Below, piece by piece: positions 34,572 to 43,733 of a DNA stretch of 64,000 nt. How positions within the stretch are numbered: position 1 is the stretch's first letter; each line of letters begins with the position of its first letter. The notes below the pieces were generated by a model. That model had not been told where the DNA came from. It saw only the letters and a program-made list of their open reading frames with translations, and did no database searches. The position numbers and the translations under genes were made by a program. The DNA is from an uncultured Alistipes sp. (GTDB taxonomy: Bacteria; Bacteroidota; Bacteroidia; Bacteroidales; Rikenellaceae), in NCBI GenBank assembly GCA_937899895.1, contig CALBQR010000019.1:1-64000 (forward strand). Direction: 5' to 3'.

Positions 34572-35279
34572 TTACAGCCCGCAGTGATCCATCAGCGATT
34601 GATCGTTCAAAATAGCTGTTGTAGGCCCGTCTGCGGCGATTTGCCCCTGAAACATAACGACCGTTCGCGGGCAGAGTTCGTGTGCCATTGCAAGGTCGTG
34701 AGTGGCTATCAAAACGGTGTGTCGGAACTCTCTGATTAGCGCGATCAGCTCCCTACGGGCACGGGGATCGAGTGCCGCCGAGGGCTCATCCATAACCAAA
34801 ATCGAGGGCTCCATTGCCAATACCGTTGCAATCGCCACACGCCGTTTCTCGCCGCCCGAAAGCTGTTGCGGCGAGCGTTTGCGTAGCGACAGCGCACCGA
34901 CAGCAGTCAGCGAACGCTCGACGCGCTCCTCGATCTCCTCGTGCGAAAGTTGCATATTGGCAGGGCCAAAGGCGATATCCTCCTCGACCGTCGGCATAAA
35001 GAGTTGATCATCTGCATTTTGAAAGATGAAGCCGATCGTCTGCCTAATCTGCGCGACGGTGCGACGTGAGAGGGTGATCCCTCCCACGACGACTCGACCG
35101 CGCGAGGGTGTCAGCAGCCCGATCGAATGGAGCAGGAGTGTCGATTTCCCTGCCCCGTTGGCTCCAACGAGTGCGACCTTCTCGCCGTGCTCCAAACGCA
35201 GATCAATGCCGCGCAATACTTCGCGGTCGGGGGTGTAGCCGTAGTGTAGCCCCTCGAATAGTATAAAATGGTGGCTCAT
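34572..35279 (-). CDS. cbiO: Nickel/cobalt ECF transporter ATPase
   Basis: 235-residue ATPase with Walker A GANGAGKST (about 38-46), signature LSGGEKRRVAIA and Walker B ILVMDEPSAALD. QNADDQLF after the Q-loop is typical of ECF/CbiO ATPases. It powers uptake by CbiM and CbiQ. Its ATG overlaps the cbiQ stop by 4 bp. Position at the end of the urease operon argues for nickel. Last gene of the operon. Confidence 0.93.
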   Translation of the reverse strand: MSHHFILFEGLHYGYTPDREVLRGIDLRLEHGEKVALVGANGAGKSTLLLHSIGLLTPSRGRVVVGGITLSRRTVAQIRQTIGFIFQNADDQLFMPTVEEDIAFGPANMQLSHEEIEERVERSLTAVGALSLRKRSPQQLSGGEKRRVAIATVLAMEPSILVMDEPSAALDPRARRELIALIREFRHTVLIATHDLAMAHELCPRTVVMFQGQIAADGPTTAILNDQSLMDHCGL

Positions 35280-36106
35280 AGTTGATTAAATAGCATAACA
35301 AAGCGTTCGACGGGGTGCGTGAAACGCACTACCAGAAGGCCTATGCTCCACGTTATAAGGTATGCCGTATCGCGCTTGTGCCACCTCGGCATTGTCGGTT
35401 GTCGGTCGGGCATTCGTCCTTGAAAGCCGCGGGCACACATTGCTTGCCAGATGCGTTCGGAGCGATCGAAGGTGCGCACCGTAAGCTCTCCGACGACTGC
35501 TCCCCAATCGCTTACGGGGAGTGCCCGACGACCGAAACTGCGCACCTGTCGGGCGCGTACGAGTGAGAGCAGTTGTTCGAGAAGAACAAATGTATATCGG
35601 TATAACATAAGTAGTTGCGTTGTGAAAACAGAGGGCACGCCTATCCGTCGCAGAGCACGGCAGAGGGCGTTGTAGCCCTCGGCACGAACAAGCAAAATCA
35701 GCACCTGCACCGAGAGCAACGCCCGCACGATAATCGAACAAAATTGTATCCACCCGATGGTTATAACTACGCTCCCGATTGTGAAAACGGGCTGGCGGTT
35801 GTAGAAAATATTGAACACGCCGATCAGTGCGACAAAGGGCAGGGCGATGAGCGATTGCAGCGCAATTCGACCATAGCCGAGTGCGATTTGTGCCGCTGTG
35901 ATGATTGGGAAGGCGGCAAAAATAAGCAGTTCCGAGAGTTGCTCAATCGGAACTGATAAAATGATAATCAGGTAGATAAACGAGACTGCCACCCGTGCCC
36001 GCAGATCAATCCGCGCTGATGTGTTGCCCTCTTCGTTTTGCTCATCAATTGCTCCCCGCTCGAATGTTGCAAGACGTGTGAGCAACGATTGTAATCGCTC
36101 GCTCAT
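35276..36106 (-). CDS. cbiQ: Nickel/cobalt ECF transporter transmembrane coupling protein
   Basis: 276-residue membrane protein from the ATG at 36106, which overlaps the cbiM stop by 4 bp. A frame reaching 36295 only shadows cbiM. The N-terminal cytoplasmic part is followed by four to five helices and the two ATPase-coupling Ala-Arg-Gly-type motifs of T-components, seen as VRARQVRSFGRR and AMCARGFQGRM. It links the ATPase CbiO to the substrate-binding CbiM. Confidence 0.9.
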   Translation of the reverse strand: MSERLQSLLTRLATFERGAIDEQNEEGNTSARIDLRARVAVSFIYLIIILSVPIEQLSELLIFAAFPIITAAQIALGYGRIALQSLIALPFVALIGVFNIFYNRQPVFTIGSVVITIGWIQFCSIIVRALLSVQVLILLVRAEGYNALCRALRRIGVPSVFTTQLLMLYRYTFVLLEQLLSLVRARQVRSFGRRALPVSDWGAVVGELTVRTFDRSERIWQAMCARGFQGRMPDRQPTMPRWHKRDTAYLITWSIGLLVVRFTHPVERFVMLFNQL

Positions 36107-37086
36107 CGCCGTCGAAACAACAATGAAAGCGCGTAGATCAGCACCAGCGTTGCGCCGATTCCGACGATGCCCGATAGGGTGGTGTTGTAGTCGGGTAGCA
36201 GGGCGGTTGCCTGTTGCGTTTCGGCTGTCTCTTGATGTATAGCACTCTGATATTGAACCAATTGATTGCCTTCGGTTGTACGTTCGATTGACCATTCGAG
36301 TCCGTCGGGAGCAGACGAGGCGATCGAACCTGCAACCGTTCCTCCAATAAGCGCAATGGCGATTACTGCCGCAAAAAATATTGAGCGACGTTTCGGCTCT
36401 GCATATTCTGCATCGTGCAGCAGATCAGGTCGATAGCGACGCAGGGCGGCAATGACGGCCGCCGTGGCTAACCCCTCGCCAAGTCCGATGAGCAGGTGAA
36501 TGGGGATCATAAAGACGATAAAACGGGCATAGGGCAGAGCTGTGATCTCCGACATCTCGGTCTCGATCGTAACTGCAAGCGCACCCATTGCCAGAGCCGT
36601 AATCGAAGCGGCAATTGATGCTATGCCCCATCGCAAAGCAGAGGTGCGATGATACACCAACGGCTTGAAAACCAGCGGGTAGGCGACCAAGCACGATATC
36701 GCTGCCATATTCAATATGTTGCATCCGAGAGCCATCAATCCGCCATCGGCAAAGAGCAGACACTGAATTACGATTATCGAGGTCAGCGTCAGAAATCCCG
36801 CCCACGGACCGAGAATTGCCGCTAACAAAATCCCTCCGACAATGTGGCCGCTTGACCCCGTAGCGGGAATTGCGAAATTGAGCATCTGGGCGGCAAAGAT
36901 CAATGCGCCCATTACCCCCATCAGAGGTACGATGCGTTGCTCGCTGACCTGCTCGGTGAGCGATGAGAGATCTCTTTTGCGACTTGTGCGACTGACCTGC
37001 CGCGTGGCGATTCCCACCAACGCGAGTGCAATTGCCGATGTCGCAGCAAAGACCGCAGGAGAGATTAAAGCGTCGGACATATGCAT
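36103..37086 (-). CDS. cbiM: Nickel/cobalt ECF substrate-binding protein CbiM with a fused CbiN-like C-terminus
   Basis: 327-residue membrane protein. The N-terminus MHMSDALISP is the metal-binding tail of CbiM/NikM, where Met1, His2 and a later His (GSSGHIVGG) bind Ni2+ or Co2+. About seven helices fill residues 1-225. A further hydrophobic segment, PDGLEWSIE and a last helix (about 235-325) correspond to the CbiN/NikN small subunit, here fused. The context of urease and a urea transporter makes Ni2+ the likely substrate. Starts 5 bp after the urea transporter gene. Confidence 0.9.
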   Translation of the reverse strand: MHMSDALISPAVFAATSAIALALVGIATRQVSRTSRKRDLSSLTEQVSEQRIVPLMGVMGALIFAAQMLNFAIPATGSSGHIVGGILLAAILGPWAGFLTLTSIIVIQCLLFADGGLMALGCNILNMAAISCLVAYPLVFKPLVYHRTSALRWGIASIAASITALAMGALAVTIETEMSEITALPYARFIVFMIPIHLLIGLGEGLATAAVIAALRRYRPDLLHDAEYAEPKRRSIFFAAVIAIALIGGTVAGSIASSAPDGLEWSIERTTEGNQLVQYQSAIHQETAETQQATALLPDYNTTLSGIVGIGATLVLIYALSLLFRRR

Positions 37087-37091
37087 AGTAA

Positions 37092-38147
37092 TCAGTTGTT
37101 TAGAGGTTGTTTAGGGGTGCGTAAGCGTTTGGCCAAGTGGCGTTTATTATTGGGATTCCAATTCGAGTGGTCGGGCTTCTCGTCTTTGTCAATAGCCAGC
37201 AGGGGCAAGAGAAAGAGCCACGTGGTAACGCAAAATGGCGCGGTGAGTGTCGCAATGCCGAGGGGTAGCAGTAGCACATTCATCGCAGCCTGCATAAAGA
37301 CCGTAACGATCGTTGCAACTATCGCCCACATTGCCGAGTGCAGACCGGGTTTGTAGAAGACCACACCGACCGCCATAGCTGTCAATACGGCACTGAAACA
37401 GTACAATCCGTTGGCCACCTCGCTACCTGCCGCGCCGAATAAAATTGCCGTCAGAAGTGCCAGTGCCGAGCCGCCAAAAGCGGTCAGTGCAGCGATGGGC
37501 GAGCTGATGGCGATACCGATCAGAAAGAGTATGCCCGTTATCCACGAGTTGATTAGAAATACTTGTGAAATGCCTTCAAGGCAATAGATTACAAGGTTTT
37601 TGAAGTGAAGGTCCGCCACCGATGAGAAGCTCTCCGGCAACGATGGATCAGGCAGATGTTCGGGTGGCATCGAGTTCATTGCGCGGGCGGCAAGTATAAA
37701 TATCCAAGTGCAAAAGACGAAGGGCATTGTGAATGAATTGACGCGCCAGGGAGCCATTACGTTATTCATTCCCGTTCGCACCCATACGGTCATTGCCGAG
37801 CAGAGCACCAGCGCGATCCATACCCAAATCGTATTGCCGAGAAAGGTCGGAAAGGCACAACCCACAAGCACACCGTTGAAACCCCACAGCCCCTGTTGTC
37901 CATCTTCCGAGGGCATATCAATCATATATCCCGTAAAGGTCGAGATGAACAATCCGAGCAGAGCTCCCCACGCCACTTCGGGTGTGTGCGAGGTGTAGGC
38001 ACCCCAAAAGATGCCGATCAGAAAGAAGAGTCCCGTCCAAGCACTCGGTTGAAACATAACCTGCCCCGCACCGCGAAGCAGTATGCGAAGATGTTCGAGT
38101 GGCGCGAGCCGACGCAGTTCCTCGTTTAGTGAGATTTTTGACATCAT
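37092..38147 (-). CDS. Urea transporter (UT family)
   Basis: 351-residue membrane protein with a duplicated five-helix layout of UT/Yut urea channels. The first repeat has GLWGFNGVLVGCAFP and the second GLYCFSAVLTAMAVG, the paired pore loops, with PFVFCTWIFIL nearby. It lets urea cross the inner membrane for the urease encoded upstream. ATGs at 38147 and 38144 are both possible. It lies between ureD (30 bp) and cbiM (5 bp). Confidence 0.9.
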   Translation of the reverse strand: MMSKISLNEELRRLAPLEHLRILLRGAGQVMFQPSAWTGLFFLIGIFWGAYTSHTPEVAWGALLGLFISTFTGYMIDMPSEDGQQGLWGFNGVLVGCAFPTFLGNTIWVWIALVLCSAMTVWVRTGMNNVMAPWRVNSFTMPFVFCTWIFILAARAMNSMPPEHLPDPSLPESFSSVADLHFKNLVIYCLEGISQVFLINSWITGILFLIGIAISSPIAALTAFGGSALALLTAILFGAAGSEVANGLYCFSAVLTAMAVGVVFYKPGLHSAMWAIVATIVTVFMQAAMNVLLLPLGIATLTAPFCVTTWLFLLPLLAIDKDEKPDHSNWNPNNKRHLAKRLRTPKQPLNN

Positions 38148-38177
38148 AACAGGTTGTTTTTTAGTTTGTTAATATAG

Positions 38178-39086
38178 CTATCGCCAAGGGAATTCGGCAG
38201 GCAATCGGACCCCCTTTACCTCGTGGCGCACAATCGAGCAGAGTTCGCGTATCTGATTTTTAACTTCGCCCGTATCGTTGCCCATAACTCTGAACGCTAA
38301 ACCGCACTGCGAGGGCAGGCGACTGACCGATATCGAGAGCGGTCGGGCGCGGTCGATCGAGGGGCGCACCTGCTCATAAACAGCATTGCTAATTGGTTCA
38401 GGTGCAATTAGAAAGCAGTTGCCAAGAAGCTCGAAATCCCCCATTCGGGCAATCGAATTGGGGTTTATCTTTTCGGGCTCGATAATCATCTTCTCGACAA
38501 AGAGTTCGCCTCCGTTTGGTCGTGCTGCGGAGGTCTCGATCGAGAGAATATCATAGGCAAATCGCTCCTCGCTACTCATATGGCGGCGACCGCTGTGGTA
38601 GATCTCCGAAAAGAAGAGTGTTGCCGAGTGATCAATCACAATGCGTGTGCGGGCCACATAGCGCGTGTGGCGGCAGGGGATTGTCGGTTCGGGCAGATAT
38701 TCGAGATATGCACCCTCCTCAATCTCAAAGTGTTGTGATAGCGATGAGTAGTCGTATCGCATCTCGGCAAGTTTCGTTGCCGCCCCTGTCGAGATGTGTG
38801 CGAAGGCGTTGCGGCGCACCGTAAAATGGTGCTCGTAACGGTCGCCATCGACATTCGGGCCGCCCGATGAGAGGATATAGACGCAGGGCATCGAGGGCAT
38901 CTGCTCATCAAAATAGAGCTCCTGCTGTGCCACGATCGGCGTATGTCGCTCCAAATCGCGCAGGATAGAACGCCCCTGATCATCGAGCTCGAAGGCCATA
39001 CGCAGATAGCCGCGTTTGCCTATTGAGCCCGATGGAGCCCCTTGCCGTTGAGAGAGATAGGGTACAACTTCGCGTGGCGGGATCAT
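38178..39086 (-). CDS. ureD: Urease accessory protein UreD (UreH)
   Basis: 302-residue chaperone that with UreF and UreG forms the complex delivering nickel to apo-urease. It shows UreD landmarks: LSSGGPNVDGDRYEHHFTVR (about 72-91), STGAATKLAEM, YLEYLPEPTIPC and the later FELLGNCFLI. Its ATG overlaps the ureG stop by 4 bp, consistent with translational coupling. Confidence 0.92.
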   Translation of the reverse strand: MIPPREVVPYLSQRQGAPSGSIGKRGYLRMAFELDDQGRSILRDLERHTPIVAQQELYFDEQMPSMPCVYILSSGGPNVDGDRYEHHFTVRRNAFAHISTGAATKLAEMRYDYSSLSQHFEIEEGAYLEYLPEPTIPCRHTRYVARTRIVIDHSATLFFSEIYHSGRRHMSSEERFAYDILSIETSAARPNGGELFVEKMIIEPEKINPNSIARMGDFELLGNCFLIAPEPISNAVYEQVRPSIDRARPLSISVSRLPSQCGLAFRVMGNDTGEVKNQIRELCSIVRHEVKGVRLPAEFPWR

Positions 39087-39736
39087 CTATTTTTCGGCGT
39101 TGATTGGTGTTCGACGTTGGTGTCAAAGAGTGCCATTCGACGTATCAGATCGAGCAGTGTATCGATACCTTCGCCCGTGAAGCAGTTGGTAAAGACAAAC
39201 GGTCGCTCGCCACGCATTGCGGCCGAATCGCGTCGCATAACATCGAGCGAGGCGTGCACGTATGGAGCCAGATCGGTTTTGTTGATCACAAGAATATCGG
39301 AGTGCGAAATCCCCGGTCCATCTTTGCGCGGAATCTTGTCGCCTGCCGCAACGTCAATCACATAGATAAAGAAATCGACCAGCGCGGGTGAGAATGTAAG
39401 TGTCAGATTATCACCGCCCGACTCGATCAGCACGATGTCCGCATCGGGAAATCGCGCCTCCATCTCCTCGACGGCGGCGATATTCATCGAGGGATCCTCG
39501 CGCACGGCCGTATGGGGGCAGGCACCCGTCTCGACACCGATGATGCGCTCATCGACAAGCACGCCTTTGAGCATTCGGCGCACGTGCTCGGCATCTTCGG
39601 TGGTAACCACATCGTTGGTGATGACCAAAACTTTGTGTCCGGCATCGAGCAGGCGCGGCGTGATGGCCTCGATCAAGGCGGTCTTGCCCGACCCGACAGG
39701 CCCACCGATACCTATTCGGCAAGTGTTGTTATTCAT
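39083..39736 (-). CDS. ureG: Urease accessory GTPase UreG
   Basis: 217-residue SIMIBI GTPase that drives nickel insertion into urease. P-loop GGPVGSGKTALIEA (about 11-24), switch region with TNDVVTTEDAEHV, the nickel-site motif GVETGACPHTAVREDPSMN (Cys-Pro-His) and the base motif NKTDLAPYV. Length and motifs are fully typical. It sits 19 bp after ureF and overlaps ureD. Confidence 0.97.
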   Translation of the reverse strand: MNNNTCRIGIGGPVGSGKTALIEAITPRLLDAGHKVLVITNDVVTTEDAEHVRRMLKGVLVDERIIGVETGACPHTAVREDPSMNIAAVEEMEARFPDADIVLIESGGDNLTLTFSPALVDFFIYVIDVAAGDKIPRKDGPGISHSDILVINKTDLAPYVHASLDVMRRDSAAMRGERPFVFTNCFTGEGIDTLLDLIRRMALFDTNVEHQSTPKNR

Positions 39737-39755
39737 TGTTAGATAGAGTTTTACG

Positions 39756-40442
39756 TTAATTCATAAACATTCGCGATGTGCCTCGTTCGTGTAGCGAGCC
39801 GAGGGTGTCGAGCATCGGAAAGAAGCTGTTGATATCGTCAATATGCAACTCACGTACCTGCTCGAAAAGTTGCTCGGTCAGTTCGCCCAACGAGCGAATG
39901 ATCTGCTGTGTTTGCAGGTGTGTGATGCGCATACATCGCAGCGAGGCGTTGAGAGTGGTCGTTATCACCCCATATTGCATCGTAGCAAAGAGTGCTCGTT
40001 CGGATAATCCGCTGATAGAGAACAGAATACCCTGCGTAACGGCGTAGCTGCCTGCGGTGCGTTGCGTAGCTATATCTTCGAGCCATTCGGCCAGAATAGG
40101 CTCCGAAATGATCTGTGCGCCCAACTCGGCCAATTTGCGCCCGCAACGGTAACTCATTTTCCGCGCTTCGTCGTTTAATTTGCTGCGCATCAGTCTGTTG
40201 TCAATCGTAAGCAGCGCGTCATAATTGCGTTGTGCGGTGGCTCGAAGAGCCTCTAATCCTGCAATGCCGTCGCTTGCGGCCGATTGCCGCATCAGTTCCT
40301 CGACAAAGATTGCGAGCGACATCTCATCCTCCACAATGTGCTGTTCGACAGCTGTTTCGAGCGTATTCGAGAAGGCAAAAGCCCCGACCGGCAGAGCCGA
40401 ATCGGCGAATTGTAGTAGTCGCATTAAACGTGTGAGTTCCAT
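39756..40442 (-). CDS. ureF: Urease accessory protein UreF
   Basis: 228-residue all-helical regulator of UreG activity from the ATG at 40442, beginning MELTRLMRLLQFADSALPVG. A longer frame to 40529 overlaps ureE and is rejected. The GAFAFSNTLE segment corresponds to the usual GGFAYSHGLE of UreF. It lies 10 bp after ureE and 19 bp before ureG. Confidence 0.92.
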   Translation of the reverse strand: MELTRLMRLLQFADSALPVGAFAFSNTLETAVEQHIVEDEMSLAIFVEELMRQSAASDGIAGLEALRATAQRNYDALLTIDNRLMRSKLNDEARKMSYRCGRKLAELGAQIISEPILAEWLEDIATQRTAGSYAVTQGILFSISGLSERALFATMQYGVITTTLNASLRCMRITHLQTQQIIRSLGELTEQLFEQVRELHIDDINSFFPMLDTLGSLHERGTSRMFMN

Positions 40443-40452
40443 CGCATTACGA

Positions 40453-41067
40453 CTATTTTGTCGATTTGTGGGTATGCAAGTGCGAGTGCTCGTAACTCTG
40501 CGTGTGTTGGTGCGAGTGAGCCTGCTCAACTACCGCAGGGTCGGTACCGCCAAAGAGTCGTCGCACCTCGTGCGGAGCCAGATAGGGTATTACCTCTGCG
40601 CCACGTCGAAAATCGATGTCGATATGTTCGATCCGATGGGTGCGCATTACACTCTGCATAACCTTCCGATCGGTGGTCAGCGGAACATAAACCTGCGAGC
40701 CTTTAACGACGGCAGGCCAATGTTGGTTGCCGATAGCGTGGCCGAGTTCGAAGGCTGTGCGGGCGATAAATTCGGGCGTAAAACGCAGCAGTCGATCAAG
40801 ACGAATAGCCATAACCTCGTGCATCATCACATCGACAACCACCGCCCGATGAGCCTCGTGGTCATATTCGAGAATGTCGCCATCGGAGAGCCGTTGTCCG
40901 CGACCGAGCGAGATTGCATACTCCGTTCCTCGGTCGCTTTTGGCCACAAGACGGCTCTTTTGCGCGGTCCATTGGTCGAGCGTAATGGTTTCGATCTGAA
41001 CCGAGCGCAGGGCCTCAATCCACTCGTTGGAGTGCATATTTCCAATAACTTGCGAAAAGACTTTCAT
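40453..41067 (-). CDS. ureE: Urease nickel metallochaperone UreE with His-rich tail
   Basis: 204-residue protein. The N-terminal peptide-binding domain has SDRGTEYAISLGRGQRLSDG, and the metal-binding domain contains FELGHAIGNQHWPA with the conserved dimer-interface His. The last 22 residues (AHSHQHTQSYEHSHLHTHKS and two more) contain seven histidines, a nickel-storage tail seen in many UreE proteins. It follows ureC after 3 bp. Confidence 0.94.
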   Translation of the reverse strand: MKVFSQVIGNMHSNEWIEALRSVQIETITLDQWTAQKSRLVAKSDRGTEYAISLGRGQRLSDGDILEYDHEAHRAVVVDVMMHEVMAIRLDRLLRFTPEFIARTAFELGHAIGNQHWPAVVKGSQVYVPLTTDRKVMQSVMRTHRIEHIDIDFRRGAEVIPYLAPHEVRRLFGGTDPAVVEQAHSHQHTQSYEHSHLHTHKSTK

Positions 41068-41070
41068 CGT

Positions 41071-42789
41071 TTAGCTGAACCAATAAAGTTGTCCGAGAGC
41101 AAATCGCTCGGCTGGTTTGACGTAGGCGTGTGCCCCCTCGATCATCACCTCGAATGTTTCGGGGTTGATCTCGATTTGTGGTTTCGCGCCATTGAATAAC
41201 ATATCGGCCTTTGTGAGTTGGCGCGTACGGCGCACAGGGCAGACCATTCGTTGCAGTCCAAGACGTTCGGCGATGCCGCTTTGGAACGCCACGTTCGACA
41301 CAAACGAGAGGCAGGTCGGAGCCATCGCCGAGCCGAAAGCACCGAACATCGGTCGATAGTAGCAGGGTTGTGGCGTAGGCAACGAGGCGTTCGGGTCGCC
41401 CATATTTGACCAATTGATCGCACCGCCCTTGATCACCATTTTGGGTTTTGCTCCGAAGAATGCAGGCTCCCAAAGGACCAGGTCGGCCACCTTGCCGCGC
41501 TCGATCGAACCGATGTAATCCGATACGCCGAAAGTGATTGCAGGGTTGATTGTAACCTTCGCCAAGTATCTCAATACGCGGAAGTTATCGTTGTCGGGGC
41601 TATCCTCTTTCAATCGCCCGCAGGCCGATTTCATAAACGAAGCCATCTGAACGGCTCGCATATACGACTCACCTACGCGCCCCATTGCCTGCGAATCTGA
41701 CGAGATCATCGAGAGCACGCCTAAATCGTGCAGAATATTCTCGGCAGCCTGCGTTTCGGGTCGCACGCGGCTCTCGGCAAAAGCGACATCCGACGGGATC
41801 TTCGGGTTGAGATTGTGGCATACCATAATCATATCGAATAGCTCGGCCTGTGAGTTGATACCGAACGGAAGAGTCGGATTGGTCGAAGATGGTAGCACGA
41901 AGGGCATCGACGCAACTTTCAGTAGATCAGGGGCGTGGCCGCCTCCTGCGCCCTCGGTGTGATAGGTATGGATCGTGCGACCGTCGATCGCCGCGATTGT
42001 ATCTTCGACATATCCGCTCTCGTTGAGCGTATCGGTGTGGATGGCCACCTGCACGTCGTATCGGTCGGCAACGCCGAGTGCGGCACGTATCGCGGCAGGG
42101 GTCGAGCCCCAATCTTCGTGAATCTTCAAACCACAAGCACCCGCCTCGATCTGTTCGATCATCGGTCGTGCCGTTGAGCAGTTGCCCTTACCAAGTAGGC
42201 CGACATTGACGGGCAGACCCTCGAACGAGCGCAGTACCATCTCCGTCGCCCAACGGCCCGAAGTAATTGTGGTTCCGTTAGTTCCGTCGGTTGGGCCAAC
42301 TCCGCCGCCAAAGAGTGTCGTGATGCCGCCACTCAAAGCGTGGTAGGCCTGTTGGGGAGAGATGACGTGTACGTGGCCGTCAATACCGCCTGCGGTGAGG
42401 ATCAGATGCTCGCCCGAAATGGCGTCTGTCGCTGCGCCCGTAATCAATTCAGGCGACACACCCTCCATTGTATTGGGGTTGCCCGCCTTGCCAAGACCCG
42501 CAATGCGCCCATCTTTTATGCCGACATCGGCCTTCACAACGCCCTGAACGGGGTCAATGACCGTTACGTTTGTAATGACAAGGTCGAGGGCACCCTCATT
42601 CGATGTGATCGTGTTTGCAAGACCCATACCGTCGCGGATTGTCTTGCCTCCACCATATACTGCCTCGTCGCCATAAGTGCGCAGGTCGCGCTCGATTTCG
42701 ACATAGAGGTCGCTATCGCCCAAGCGGATCTTATCGCCTACGGTAGGCCCGAAAAGGTTGTTATATTCTTGACGCGAAATTTTTGCCAT
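41071..42789 (-). CDS. ureC: Urease alpha subunit (catalytic)
   Basis: Hydrolyses urea to ammonia and carbamate with a dinuclear nickel centre. This 572-residue protein has normal length. It shows the nickel-ligand HVH (GGIDGHVHVISP), the carbamylated lysine in GLKIHEDWGSTP, the metal-binding His of HTYHTEGAGGGHAPD and the flap with catalytic His in MVCHNLNP, followed by SRVRPETQAAENILHDLG and SSDSQAMGRVGE. No active-site residue is missing. Two bases separate it from ureB. Confidence 0.98.
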   Translation of the reverse strand: MAKISRQEYNNLFGPTVGDKIRLGDSDLYVEIERDLRTYGDEAVYGGGKTIRDGMGLANTITSNEGALDLVITNVTVIDPVQGVVKADVGIKDGRIAGLGKAGNPNTMEGVSPELITGAATDAISGEHLILTAGGIDGHVHVISPQQAYHALSGGITTLFGGGVGPTDGTNGTTITSGRWATEMVLRSFEGLPVNVGLLGKGNCSTARPMIEQIEAGACGLKIHEDWGSTPAAIRAALGVADRYDVQVAIHTDTLNESGYVEDTIAAIDGRTIHTYHTEGAGGGHAPDLLKVASMPFVLPSSTNPTLPFGINSQAELFDMIMVCHNLNPKIPSDVAFAESRVRPETQAAENILHDLGVLSMISSDSQAMGRVGESYMRAVQMASFMKSACGRLKEDSPDNDNFRVLRYLAKVTINPAITFGVSDYIGSIERGKVADLVLWEPAFFGAKPKMVIKGGAINWSNMGDPNASLPTPQPCYYRPMFGAFGSAMAPTCLSFVSNVAFQSGIAERLGLQRMVCPVRRTRQLTKADMLFNGAKPQIEINPETFEVMIEGAHAYVKPAERFALGQLYWFS

Positions 42790-42791
42790 AG

Positions 42792-43286
42792 TTAAGATTT
42801 TGAAGTTTTGTTACATTTCTCGTTGCAGCAGCAGGCGAACCCCTCGCGGTGCATTCGCTCGAAGGCGGCTGTGCGTGTGGGATAATATGCGGGCTCATCT
42901 TCTGTACCTGCGTAACCCATTGTGAGCGAGTTGAATCCGATGAGTCGTTGCTTACCGGCAAAGGGTACTACCTCCACCTCGCGGCTATCGCCCGGCTCGA
43001 AGCGAATGGCTGTCGTTGCGGGGATATTGAGGTGGGTGCCGAAGGCCTTTGCGCGGTCAAATTCGAGGTAACGATTGACCTCGAAGAAGTGAAAATGCGA
43101 CCCGACCTGTATTGGGCGATCGCCGCGATTGCGCACGCGAAGCTTTGTCGTGGGGCGGCCTATGTTGTATTCAATCTGCTCGCTGCGGAGTACGACACCT
43201 CCGACAGCAACGCTCGCTTTGGGAGTATATCCCTTGTCGCCGCCATAGAGTGCAGAGAGCTTGTTTTGCGATGTCTTTTTTGCCAT
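42792..43286 (-). CDS. ureB: Urease beta subunit
   Basis: 164-residue structural subunit. The core matches UreB: RVRNRGDRPIQVGSHFHFFE, NRYLEFDRAKAFG, RLNIPA-type HLNIPATTAIRFEPGD. It has about 30 extra residues at the N-terminus and a Cys/Lys-rich C-terminal tail (FACCCNEKCNKTSKS) not needed for the fold. It lies 9 bp after ureA. Confidence 0.95.
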   Translation of the reverse strand: MAKKTSQNKLSALYGGDKGYTPKASVAVGGVVLRSEQIEYNIGRPTTKLRVRNRGDRPIQVGSHFHFFEVNRYLEFDRAKAFGTHLNIPATTAIRFEPGDSREVEVVPFAGKQRLIGFNSLTMGYAGTEDEPAYYPTRTAAFERMHREGFACCCNEKCNKTSKS

Positions 43287-43295
43287 AGTTTAGTG

Positions 43296-43598
43296 CTATT
43301 TGATTGGTTTATGGATGCTTACAAGTCGCGATCCGTCGGTGAAAACAGCCTCGACCTGCAACAGATCAATCATATCGGCCACCCCCTCCATTACGTCGTC
43401 GCGTTTGAGCACACCTGCGGCCAGGGTCATTACCTCCTCGACGGTTTTTCCCTCGCGCGCGGCCTCCAAGGCGGCCGAAGTGATGTAGGCAACCGCTTCC
43501 GGATGGTTGAGTTTCAACCCGCGAGCCTTGCGCCGTTCGGCTATCGCGCCGAGCGACAACAGCAATAGTTTGTCGATCTCTTTTGGTGTAAGATGCAT
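43296..43598 (-). CDS. ureA: Urease gamma subunit
   Basis: 100-residue subunit from the ATG at 43598 (MHLTPKEIDKLLLLSLGAIA); an upstream extension to 43640 is not conserved. It contains RRKARGLKLNHPEAVAYIT and QVEAVFTDGSRLVSIHKPI, typical for UreA. First gene of an 11-gene operon running to 34572. Separate ureA, ureB and ureC genes are the usual bacterial arrangement. Confidence 0.96.
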   Translation of the reverse strand: MHLTPKEIDKLLLLSLGAIAERRKARGLKLNHPEAVAYITSAALEAAREGKTVEEVMTLAAGVLKRDDVMEGVADMIDLLQVEAVFTDGSRLVSIHKPIK

Positions 43599-43689
43599 AG
43601 TTGAAAGTTTTAAGATTGTTGAAATTCTATCTCTCGGCAACGAGGCAAAAAATATGCCAGTCCGCTTGCTTTTTTGGGGCGTGCGGTAT

Positions 43690-43697
43690 TAATTTTG
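43690..43697 (+). promoter_or_regulatory. Bacteroidota -7 box TAATTTTG for fluC
   Basis: TAATTTTG on the plus strand, 36 bp before the fluC start. The 135-bp gap ureA-fluC holds no clear minus-strand counterpart and no sign of a fluoride riboswitch. Confidence 0.5.
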
Positions 43698-43733
43698 TTA
43701 CAGATTCTGGCAACAAATTTCAAACTCTCGACT

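Noticed and set aside
43599..43733. Fluoride riboswitch upstream of fluC
   Set aside because: The conserved GG...ATGG-type aptamer core was not found in the 135-bp gap.
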